A model generated the notes under the pieces. The model searched no databases. It was not told the DNA's origin and saw only the letters and a program-made list of their open reading frames with translations. From the NCBI GenBank assembly GCA_025359355.1, contig JANYGR010000048.1, forward strand, positions 1 to 12,543: 12,543 nt of DNA, written 5' to 3'. A program made the position numbers and the translations under genes. The stretch is from Bacteroidota bacterium. Lineage in GTDB: Bacteria > Bacteroidota > Bacteroidia > B-17B0 > Aurantibacillaceae. Positions 6,676 through 12,543 of this stretch are shown piece after piece (position 1 is the stretch's first letter; every line of letters begins with the position of its first letter).

Positions 6676-7364
6676 GTAAAACATACCTATTCGCAGGAGC
6701 TTCCAGCGCTATGGCAGAAAAAACTGCTGCCATCTTACAAAATGAAGGTCACAAAGTGATTGGAATTTCCACTAAAGAAAAAGCATTTCCATACGATGAG
6801 TTTTATCAATTAGATAATTATAATAGCTCTCTATTTCCCACTATTAATAAGGCTATTGATGGGCTAGTGTATTTTCCTGGTACAATTAATTTAAAACCCT
6901 TTAACCGTCTTACTGCCAAAGATTTTATCATTGATTATGAAATTAATACCTTAGGGGCTGCACTATGCGTTCAAAGTTATTTTAATCAACTCAAACAAAG
7001 CCCTGGTAGTTCTATTGTTTTAATAAGTTCGGTTGCTGTGCAAAGTGGCATGCCATTTCATACGTCAATATCAATGGCTAAAGGCGCATTAGAAGGATTA
7101 ACTAAATCCTTAGCTGCTGAATTAGCTCCTAATATGCGTGTTAATGCCATTGCCCCATCCCTAACTCATACGCCTTTGGCAGACCGATTTATAAATACAC
7201 CCGAAAAAATGGAAGCTTCACAAAAACGAAACCCTCTTAAAAAAGTTGGTACTCCTGAAGAATTAGCCGAAGCTATCGTCTTTTTATTATCCGAAAAATC
7301 ATCATGGATTACAGGGCAAATACTGGCCGTTGATGGTGGAATGGGAACTTTAAAACTAAACTAA
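6672..7364 (+). CDS. SDR-fold protein lacking the catalytic tyrosine
   Basis: A 230-residue short-chain dehydrogenase/reductase-fold protein. Seen: N-terminal AGASSAMA (8-15), where the usual TGxxxGxG nucleotide motif keeps only its first Gly; an Asn at 92 at the position of the catalytic Asn; Ser119/Ser120 in the ISS strand; Lys137; and the C-terminal WITGQILAVDGGM typical of classical SDRs. The residue four before Lys137, normally the catalytic Tyr of YxxxK, is Ile133. The segment reads PFHTSISMAKGALEGLTKSL. The usual NNAG motif is replaced by YFPGT (67-71). It may therefore bind a dinucleotide weakly, act as a non-catalytic partner, or use another chemistry. It is coupled to the DUF2805 gene by an ATGA overlap and lies 1 base before the flavin reductase-like gene. 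Confidence 0.88.
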   Translation: MSKTYLFAGASSAMAEKTAAILQNEGHKVIGISTKEKAFPYDEFYQLDNYNSSLFPTINKAIDGLVYFPGTINLKPFNRLTAKDFIIDYEINTLGAALCVQSYFNQLKQSPGSSIVLISSVAVQSGMPFHTSISMAKGALEGLTKSLAAELAPNMRVNAIAPSLTHTPLADRFINTPEKMEASQKRNPLKKVGTPEELAEAIVFLLSEKSSWITGQILAVDGGMGTLKLN

Positions 7365-7365
7365 C

Positions 7366-8010
7366 ATGAATAAGGAATTTCATTTAACTGACATATTAGC
7401 TTTTGAACAACGTTTCAGAGCTACATTTATAAATTCGTTAGGAGGCTTTAAAAGCCTAGCATTAATAGGTACTAGAAGTCGTGAAGGAAATACAAACCTC
7501 GCAATTTTTAATTCATTATTTCACATTGGTGCTAATCCACCTTTGTTTGGATTCATTGTACGTCCTGATTCTGTTGATAGACATACCCTAAATAATATCT
7601 TAGAAACAGGTGAGTTCACAGTTAACCATGTACGTGAAGTATTTTATGAAAAAGCACATCAAACTTCTGCTCGTTATCCATCTGATATCAGTGAGTTTGC
7701 AACAACACAATTAACTGAAGAGTATAAAGCCGGATACTACGCTCCTTTTGTAAAAGAAAGTCATATTCAAATCGGCGCTCATTTTACTCAAAAAATAGAT
7801 ATTCAAGAAAATGGGACGATTATGATTATTGCAAAAATAAAATCGGTATCAATACCCGAAGATTGCATACAAACGGACGGTTTTGTGGATTTAGAAAAAG
7901 CAGGTACCATTACCGTTTCGGGCATAGACAGTTACCATCGCACAGAAAAAATAGCAAGATTAGCGTACGCTAAACCATTTATAAAAACATCGGAATTGAA
8001 CTCATTGTGA
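7366..8010 (+). CDS. Flavin reductase-like FMN-binding split-barrel protein
   Basis: A 214-residue protein of the flavin reductase-like family, which binds FMN in a split barrel and can pass NAD(P)H electrons to free flavin. Seen: the domain start FRATFINSLGGFKSLALIGT, the flavin-contact region TNLAIFNSLFHIGANPPLFG (residues about 44-63), the segment ETGEFTVNHV and the C-terminal block GTITVSGIDSYHRTEKIARL. It is cytosolic. It starts 1 base after the SDR stop, and its TGA overlaps the GTG start of the photolyase gene, so the two products should be made together. A likely job is to keep the FAD of the neighbouring photolyases reduced or to supply reduced flavin. That is inference from context; it could serve an unknown oxygenase reaction instead. 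Confidence 0.86.
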   Translation: MNKEFHLTDILAFEQRFRATFINSLGGFKSLALIGTRSREGNTNLAIFNSLFHIGANPPLFGFIVRPDSVDRHTLNNILETGEFTVNHVREVFYEKAHQTSARYPSDISEFATTQLTEEYKAGYYAPFVKESHIQIGAHFTQKIDIQENGTIMIIAKIKSVSIPEDCIQTDGFVDLEKAGTITVSGIDSYHRTEKIARLAYAKPFIKTSELNSL

Positions 8011-9503
8011 GTAAAACAGCTATTAATATTGTTTGGTTTAAACGTGATTTAAGATTTACAGATCACGAACCTTTATTTGCTGCTCAACAACAAAATCTTC
8101 CTATACTATTTGTGTATTTTTTCGAACCATCCGTAATGTCTTATCACGACAGCGATATAAGACATTGGCGTTTTATATATGAATCGCTTCAAGAAATGAA
8201 CGAGAAATTAAAAATATTAAATGCACAGATTTATCTATTTCATAACGAAGTAGAATCGGTATTTAACGAACTCGTAAAACACTACGATATTAAAACAGTT
8301 TTTTCGCATCAAGAAATAGGCAATAAACTTACGTATGACCGAGATATTTCCATGCAACTTTTTTTAAAATCGCACGGCATTACTTGGAACGAAACTCAAT
8401 TGCATGGTGTGATTAGAAAATTAAAAAGGCGAACCAATTGGGAAAAACGTTGGCAAGAAAAAATGACAGAGCCTCCAAAATTGATAAATGAAACAAATTG
8501 GAATATTATTACATTAAATAACACTTTATATGATACACTTCGAGGAAAAGAGTTATCAATAGACATCATAACACGAAATAAAAACTTCCAACAAGGCGGC
8601 GAATATTGGGCTTGGCGGTATATGGATAGTTTTATGAAAGAACGAGTTGAAAATTATAGTAAGCATATTAGCAAACCTTTGTTAAGCCGCAAAGGGTGTA
8701 GCAGATTATCGCCTTACCTTACTTATGGAAATATTAGTATGCGGATGGTTTATCAATATACAAAACAACACTACCAAGCATCTCATAATAAACGAGCAAT
8801 AACAAATTTTGTATCGCGCTTGCATTGGCACTGTCATTTTATGCAAAAGTTTGAAGATGAATGCAGATATGAATTTGAGAATATTAATACAGCTTATAAT
8901 GCCCTAATAAAACCTAAAAATGAGATTTATATTACTGCATGGCAAAAAGGTCAAACTGGTGTGCCGCTTGTGGATGCCTGCATGCGTTGCCTTGTAGCCA
9001 CAGGCTATATTAATTTTAGAATGCGTGCCATGATTGTTTCTTTTTTTGTATTTAATTTATGGCAAGATTGGAGAGAGCTTCATTTTTTGGCTCGTCAGTT
9101 TTTGGATTATGAACCAGGCATACACTATCCTCAACTACAAATGCAATCAGGAACCACTGGCATTAATACAATTAGAATTTATAACCCAATTAAAAATTCG
9201 GAAGAGCATGACTCTGAAGGACTTTTTATAAAATTATGGATTCCTGAATTAAAAGACGTTCCTACAGAATTCATACATGAACCGTGGAAATTATCGTCTA
9301 TTGAACAAAGTTTATATAATTGTCAAATAGGATTAGATTACCCCGAACCTATTGTTAATATTGACGAAACAAGAAAGTATGCCAGTGACATTGTTTGGAA
9401 TTTTAGAAAACAAGATGATGTAAAAATAGAAGGTAAACGAATTTTAGCAAAGCATGTCAACAATCCAAACTCACATTTAACGAAGAAAAAGAAAACAGAT
9501 TAA
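8007..9503 (+). CDS. Photolyase/cryptochrome family protein, atypical FAD site
   Basis: A 498-residue flavoprotein of the cryptochrome/photolyase family. Seen: an N-terminal antenna-type Rossmann domain starting WFKRDLRFTDHEPL (10-23); the FAD-binding domain with SRLSPYLTYG (232-241), RLHWHCHFMQKFEDE, AWQKGQTGVPLVDACMR, DWRELHFLARQFLDYEPG and RIYNPIKNSEEHDSEG. By hand alignment to E. coli photolyase, Trp359 is kept (Trp355). The NNGGWQW stretch is replaced by GIHYPQL (371-377), so Asn378 and Trp382 have no counterpart, and Trp306 falls on Lys. Electron transfer and substrate may therefore differ from a classical CPD photolyase. The start is GTG with a 4-base GTGA overlap to the flavin reductase-like gene. 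Whether it repairs DNA or acts as a photoreceptor cannot be decided from sequence. Confidence 0.88.
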   Translation: MSKTAINIVWFKRDLRFTDHEPLFAAQQQNLPILFVYFFEPSVMSYHDSDIRHWRFIYESLQEMNEKLKILNAQIYLFHNEVESVFNELVKHYDIKTVFSHQEIGNKLTYDRDISMQLFLKSHGITWNETQLHGVIRKLKRRTNWEKRWQEKMTEPPKLINETNWNIITLNNTLYDTLRGKELSIDIITRNKNFQQGGEYWAWRYMDSFMKERVENYSKHISKPLLSRKGCSRLSPYLTYGNISMRMVYQYTKQHYQASHNKRAITNFVSRLHWHCHFMQKFEDECRYEFENINTAYNALIKPKNEIYITAWQKGQTGVPLVDACMRCLVATGYINFRMRAMIVSFFVFNLWQDWRELHFLARQFLDYEPGIHYPQLQMQSGTTGINTIRIYNPIKNSEEHDSEGLFIKLWIPELKDVPTEFIHEPWKLSSIEQSLYNCQIGLDYPEPIVNIDETRKYASDIVWNFRKQDDVKIEGKRILAKHVNNPNSHLTKKKKTD

Positions 9504-9514
9504 TACATAAACTT

Positions 9515-10228
9515 ATGAAAACTTTTTTAACAGCAAAATGGCAAAACCTAATTATGGCTAATTACGAAATAGACCCTTCGTATTTAATGCCATATTTACC
9601 AAAAGGAGTTGAGTTAGACTATTATCAAGGGAAAACATACGTAAGTTTAGTCGGTTTTTTATTTAAAGACACGTCTATATTTAAAATACCCATACCTTTT
9701 TTGGGAACATTTGAAGAAGTTAATTTACGTTTTTACGTCATAAGAAAAGTTGGGAATGAAATAAGACGAGGTGTTGTTTTTATTAATGAAACCGTGCCAA
9801 ACAAAACAGTTGCTTGGGTTGCCAACAAATTATATAAAGAACATTATACGTCTATACCAACCAAACATTCTTGGAAAATAAATAATCACCATAAAGAAAT
9901 TGTATACCAATGGAAGGTTAAAAATAATTGGAATAGCTTAAGTGTAAATGCATCCGTAGCTGAAGAAAAAATGCAAACAGGTACCATAGAAAAATTTATT
10001 TTCGAGCATTACTTTGGTTATACAAAAGTTAATAAAAACGAAAGTATAGAATATAAGATAAACCACCCAAGTTGGAAAATAAATGCAATTACCGAATACA
10101 ATATCAACTGTAATTTTAATACTTTTTATGGCAACGATTTTGAAATACTAAACTCTACAAAACCGCATAGCGTGATGCTTGCCGAAGGTTCTGATATTAG
10201 CGTAGGTTTGAAGCGAACGAGATTTTAA
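9515..10228 (+). CDS. DUF2071 (YqjF-like) family protein
   Basis: A 237-residue protein of unknown function. It shows the DUF2071 pattern from end to end: TAKWQNLIMANYEIDPSYLM at the start, LPKGVELDYYQGKTYVSLVG, the core FEEVNLRFYVI...RRGVVFI, and late HSVMLAEGSDISV. The family is about this length and contains B. subtilis YqjF. There is no signal peptide or membrane span. Many aromatic and basic residues suggest a beta-rich ligand-binding fold, but no ligand is evident. It begins 11 bases after the photolyase stop and 19 bases before the DUF2256 ATG, so it is inside the operon. Confidence 0.82.
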   Translation: MKTFLTAKWQNLIMANYEIDPSYLMPYLPKGVELDYYQGKTYVSLVGFLFKDTSIFKIPIPFLGTFEEVNLRFYVIRKVGNEIRRGVVFINETVPNKTVAWVANKLYKEHYTSIPTKHSWKINNHHKEIVYQWKVKNNWNSLSVNASVAEEKMQTGTIEKFIFEHYFGYTKVNKNESIEYKINHPSWKINAITEYNINCNFNTFYGNDFEILNSTKPHSVMLAEGSDISVGLKRTRF

Positions 10229-10247
10229 TTAATAAAAAAATATCTAC

Positions 10248-10385
10248 ATGAAAGGCGTCAAAAAACAAAACCTACCATCAAAAATATGTGTCACTTGCAA
10301 TAAGCCATTTGCTTGGCGAAAGAAGTGGGATAAGAATTGGAACGATGTAAAGTATTGCAGTGATAGATGCAGAAAAATCAAATAA
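10248..10385 (+). CDS. DUF2256 small Cys4 protein
   Basis: A 45-residue basic protein, short enough to be missed by gene callers. The core LPSKICVTCNKPFAWRKKW with the later VKYCSDRC is a clear DUF2256 match. Four cysteines (14, 17, 37, 41) are arranged C-x2-C ... C-x3-C, suited to bind zinc or possibly iron. Three tryptophans (23, 27, 31) are evenly spaced between them. The TAA is followed after 2 bases by the ATG of the iron-sulfur photolyase gene, so the two are almost surely co-translated. The role is unknown. Partner, assembly factor or nucleic-acid binder are all possible. Confidence 0.88.
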   Translation: MKGVKKQNLPSKICVTCNKPFAWRKKWDKNWNDVKYCSDRCRKIK

Positions 10386-10387
10386 AT

Positions 10388-11938
10388 ATGGCAATTACAA
10401 AAAATAAAAAACTACGACTTATCTTAGGAGATCAACTCAACATAAATCATACGTGGTTTAAAACGGTTGATGAGCAAGTGACTTACGTTCTGATGGAAAT
10501 ACAAACTGAAACGGATTATGCCATTCATCATATACAAAAAGTGCTGGGTATTTTTGCATCTATGCAGGAATTTGCAAAAACATTACAACAACAAAAGCAC
10601 AACGTAATTTATATTAAACTAAATGATAAGCATAACTTGCAAAGTTTTGATAAAAACTGCGCTGTATTGATTTCAAAAAATAATTACACTCATTTTGAAT
10701 ATCAATTACCCGATGAATACAGAGTTGACAAGCATTTAAAACAATATACTAAATCTCTTAAAATTTCAGTAAATGCAGTTGATACCGAACATTTTTATAG
10801 CACTCGCAATGAATTAGGGAATTTATTTGAAGGTAAAAAAACATACCTAATGGAAACCTTTTATCGCTATATGCGAAAAAAGCACAACGTACTAATCATT
10901 GATGGTGATAAGCCCTTGCATGGTAAATGGAATTTTGATGAAGACAACCGACAAAAATTACCCAAAGAACATAAACCAACTGCCCCCTATTTATTTACTA
11001 ATAATGTTACTGAAATCGAAACAGAGCTGAAGAAAGTAATTATAAAAACTATTGGAACTGTTGATTCTAAAAAATTTTTATGGCCAATAAATAGAGAGCA
11101 ATCAATACAATTACTTGATTTTTTTGTAGAAAATTGCTTACCATTGTTTGGCACTTTTCAAGATGCGATGGCACCAAACGAATGGTCATTGTATCACTCA
11201 CGACTTTCTTTTTCGATGAATATAAAATTACTATCGCCACAGGAGGTTGTAAACAGAGCAATTGCGGAGTATACTAAAAGACCAAACGAAATTGAATACA
11301 ACCAATTAGAAGGCTTTGTTAGACAAATAATTGGTTGGCGAGAATACATGCGTGGTATTTATTGGCATAAGATGCCCGAATATGCCACACTTAATTATTT
11401 TGACCATACAGCAAAACTACCGCAATGGTTTTGGACAGGTAAAACAAAAATGAACTGTTTAAAAAATGCTATTACTCAATCATTACAATTTGCCTATGCA
11501 CATCATATTCAGCGCCTAATGATAACAGGTAACTTTGCCTTATTAGCTGGTGTAAATCCTGATGAAGTAGATAACTGGTATTTAGGTATTTACATTGATG
11601 CCTTTGAATGGGTTGAAATTACTAATACTAGGGGCATGAGTCAGTTTGCAGATGGCGGCATTGTAGGCTCAAAACCCTACGTGAGTTCTGCAACGTATAT
11701 CAATAAAATGAGCTCGTATTGTACAGGATGCTATTACAATAAAGCAAAAAAAACAGGTGATAAAGCCTGCCCATTTAATAGTTTATACTGGAATTTTTAT
11801 GACAAACACGAATCTAAATTATCAAAAAATCCAAGAATTGGAATGATGTATAATGTATGGCGAAAAATGGCACCTAATGCTAAAGCAGAATTATTAGAAC
11901 AAGCGGATTACTATTTAAAACACATAAATGAACTTTAA
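10388..11938 (+). CDS. Iron-sulfur bacterial cryptochrome/photolyase, (6-4) type (FeS-BCP, PhrB-like)
   Basis: A 516-residue flavoprotein of the FeS-BCP class, whose known members repair (6-4) photoproducts in bacterial DNA and carry FAD, a lumazine antenna and a [4Fe-4S] cluster. Seen: the class-typical start LRLILGDQLN; FVRQIIGWREYMRGIYWHKMPEY in the FAD domain; the block AHHIQRLMITGNFALLAGVNP; and cluster cysteines C357, C445, C448 and C461, with spacings of 88, 3 and 13 that equal those I recall for Agrobacterium PhrB (350, 438, 441, 454). The chosen start is ATG 10388, 2 bases after the DUF2256 stop, with MAITKNKKLRLILGDQ matching the family start. An in-frame ATG at 10367 lies inside DUF2256 and is less likely. 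It is followed 11 bases on by the DASH cryptochrome gene. Confidence 0.94.
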   Translation: MAITKNKKLRLILGDQLNINHTWFKTVDEQVTYVLMEIQTETDYAIHHIQKVLGIFASMQEFAKTLQQQKHNVIYIKLNDKHNLQSFDKNCAVLISKNNYTHFEYQLPDEYRVDKHLKQYTKSLKISVNAVDTEHFYSTRNELGNLFEGKKTYLMETFYRYMRKKHNVLIIDGDKPLHGKWNFDEDNRQKLPKEHKPTAPYLFTNNVTEIETELKKVIIKTIGTVDSKKFLWPINREQSIQLLDFFVENCLPLFGTFQDAMAPNEWSLYHSRLSFSMNIKLLSPQEVVNRAIAEYTKRPNEIEYNQLEGFVRQIIGWREYMRGIYWHKMPEYATLNYFDHTAKLPQWFWTGKTKMNCLKNAITQSLQFAYAHHIQRLMITGNFALLAGVNPDEVDNWYLGIYIDAFEWVEITNTRGMSQFADGGIVGSKPYVSSATYINKMSSYCTGCYYNKAKKTGDKACPFNSLYWNFYDKHESKLSKNPRIGMMYNVWRKMAPNAKAELLEQADYYLKHINEL

Positions 11939-11949
11939 ATTTTAAAAAA

Positions 11950-12543
11950 ATGAAAACTTCCATCGTTTGGTTTAAAACTGATTTACGCCTTCACGATAAC
12001 GAAACCTTAGTGCAAGCCATTAAACAAAGCGATGAAATTATACCTGTATATTGTTTTGACGAAGCTCATTTCAAAGTAACAGAATTTGGATTTAATAAAA
12101 CGGGAAATTTCAGAACTCAATTTTTATTAGAAGCTTTAGTTGATTTGGATAAAAGCTTATGTGATCTTGGGTCAGGTTTAATGATTGTGCGAGGAAAACC
12201 AGAATATGAGTTATTTAAACTTGTACAAAAATTCAAGGTTCAAAAAGTATTTAGCAAAAAAGAAGTTGCCTTTGAAGAGAAGCAAACTCAAATGCGGGTA
12301 GAAAAAGAGCTATGGAAATTACATTGTCCTCTCGAAACATTCAGTACAAGTACGTTGTACCATGCACAGGATTTACCTTTTGCGTTGAAAGATATACCTG
12401 ATGTATTCACCAACTTTAGAAAACGAATTGAAAAAGAATCTACTATTAGAGAAGTCTTTTTAATGCCTAGGACTATCAATTCTCCAGTTATTGATGAGTT
12501 ACATTTACCCAGAATGAACCAATTAGGTTTAGAAGCCATTATC
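11950..12543 (+). CDS. DASH-type cryptochrome (C-terminal part beyond window)
   Basis: The N-terminal 198 residues of a cryptochrome/photolyase family protein, translated by hand from the ATG at 11950; the frame is still open at the right edge. Seen: the family start SIVWFKTDLRLHDNETL, then GFNKTGNFRTQFLLEALVDL and TSTLYHAQDLPFALKDIPDV followed by FTNFRKRIEK, all typical of the DASH group. DASH proteins bind FAD and a folate antenna and repair CPD lesions in single-stranded DNA or act in signalling. About half of the protein, including the FAD pocket, is not visible. It is the ninth gene of the rightward operon, and it would be the natural user of folate cofactor made through FolE. Confidence 0.92.
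   Translation, partial: MKTSIVWFKTDLRLHDNETLVQAIKQSDEIIPVYCFDEAHFKVTEFGFNKTGNFRTQFLLEALVDLDKSLCDLGSGLMIVRGKPEYELFKLVQKFKVQKVFSKKEVAFEEKQTQMRVEKELWKLHCPLETFSTSTLYHAQDLPFALKDIPDVFTNFRKRIEKESTIREVFLMPRTINSPVIDELHLPRMNQLGLEAII

Noticed and set aside
9034..9231. Second plus-strand open frame inside the atypical photolyase gene
   Set aside because: Shifted-frame shadow of the FAD-binding domain; the photolyase frame is continuous and conserved there.
10367..10387. Upstream ATG for the FeS photolyase gene
   Set aside because: It lies inside the DUF2256 coding region in another frame; the ATG at 10388 fits the operon spacing and family start.
11067..11261. Minus-strand open frame within the FeS photolyase gene
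   Set aside because: Antisense shadow with no recognisable domain or promoter.

Overview
The window is AT-rich and reads as a chromosomal segment of a member of the Bacteroidota, probably a flavobacteria-like lineage. The reasons are the gliding-motility proteins GldA and GldB, a DUF2452 protein, an outer-membrane beta-barrel of the type common in that phylum, one good Bacteroidota -7 promoter box (TAnnTTTG) and weak or absent Shine-Dalgarno sequences. I see no tRNA, rRNA, CRISPR array, insertion sequence or attachment site. No gene-free gap exceeds 100 bases.

Left part (1-4600), housekeeping and envelope genes: rsgA (minus, its last few codons lie beyond the left edge); gldA (plus, divergent from rsgA); a SprT-like zinc protease gene (minus, ends 2 bases from gldA); gldB (minus, separated from the protease gene by a 9-base tandem repeat); and a beta-barrel outer-membrane protein gene (plus, divergent from gldB). 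The barrel gene ends at a perfect 16-bp hairpin. That hairpin also serves the convergent folE-DUF2452 pair.

Right part (4612-12543), a photolyase region: folE (GTP cyclohydrolase I) and a DUF2452 gene run leftward. From the same 82-base divergent intergenic region, nine tightly packed genes run rightward to the window end: SRPBCC protein, DUF2805/TIGR03643 protein, an SDR without the catalytic tyrosine, flavin reductase-like protein, an unusual photolyase/cryptochrome, DUF2071 protein, a 45-residue DUF2256 Cys4 protein, an iron-sulfur (6-4)-type photolyase, and a DASH cryptochrome cut by the right edge. Four-base overlaps (ATGA, GTGA) and gaps of 1 to 19 bases point to one transcript. The divergent region carries four copies or near-copies of the half-site TTGTTTAA in alternating orientation, which looks like an operator array able to act on both sides.

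How they may work together: three different flavin photoreceptor/repair proteins could share reduced flavin from the flavin reductase-like protein and, through FolE, folate or pterin antenna cofactor. The small accessory proteins (SRPBCC, DUF2805, SDR, DUF2071, DUF2256) have no assigned role. The best reading is a light- or UV-responsive repair and photoprotection cassette. Repair itself is established family knowledge; the accessory roles and the regulation are inference. No regulator gene lies in the window.
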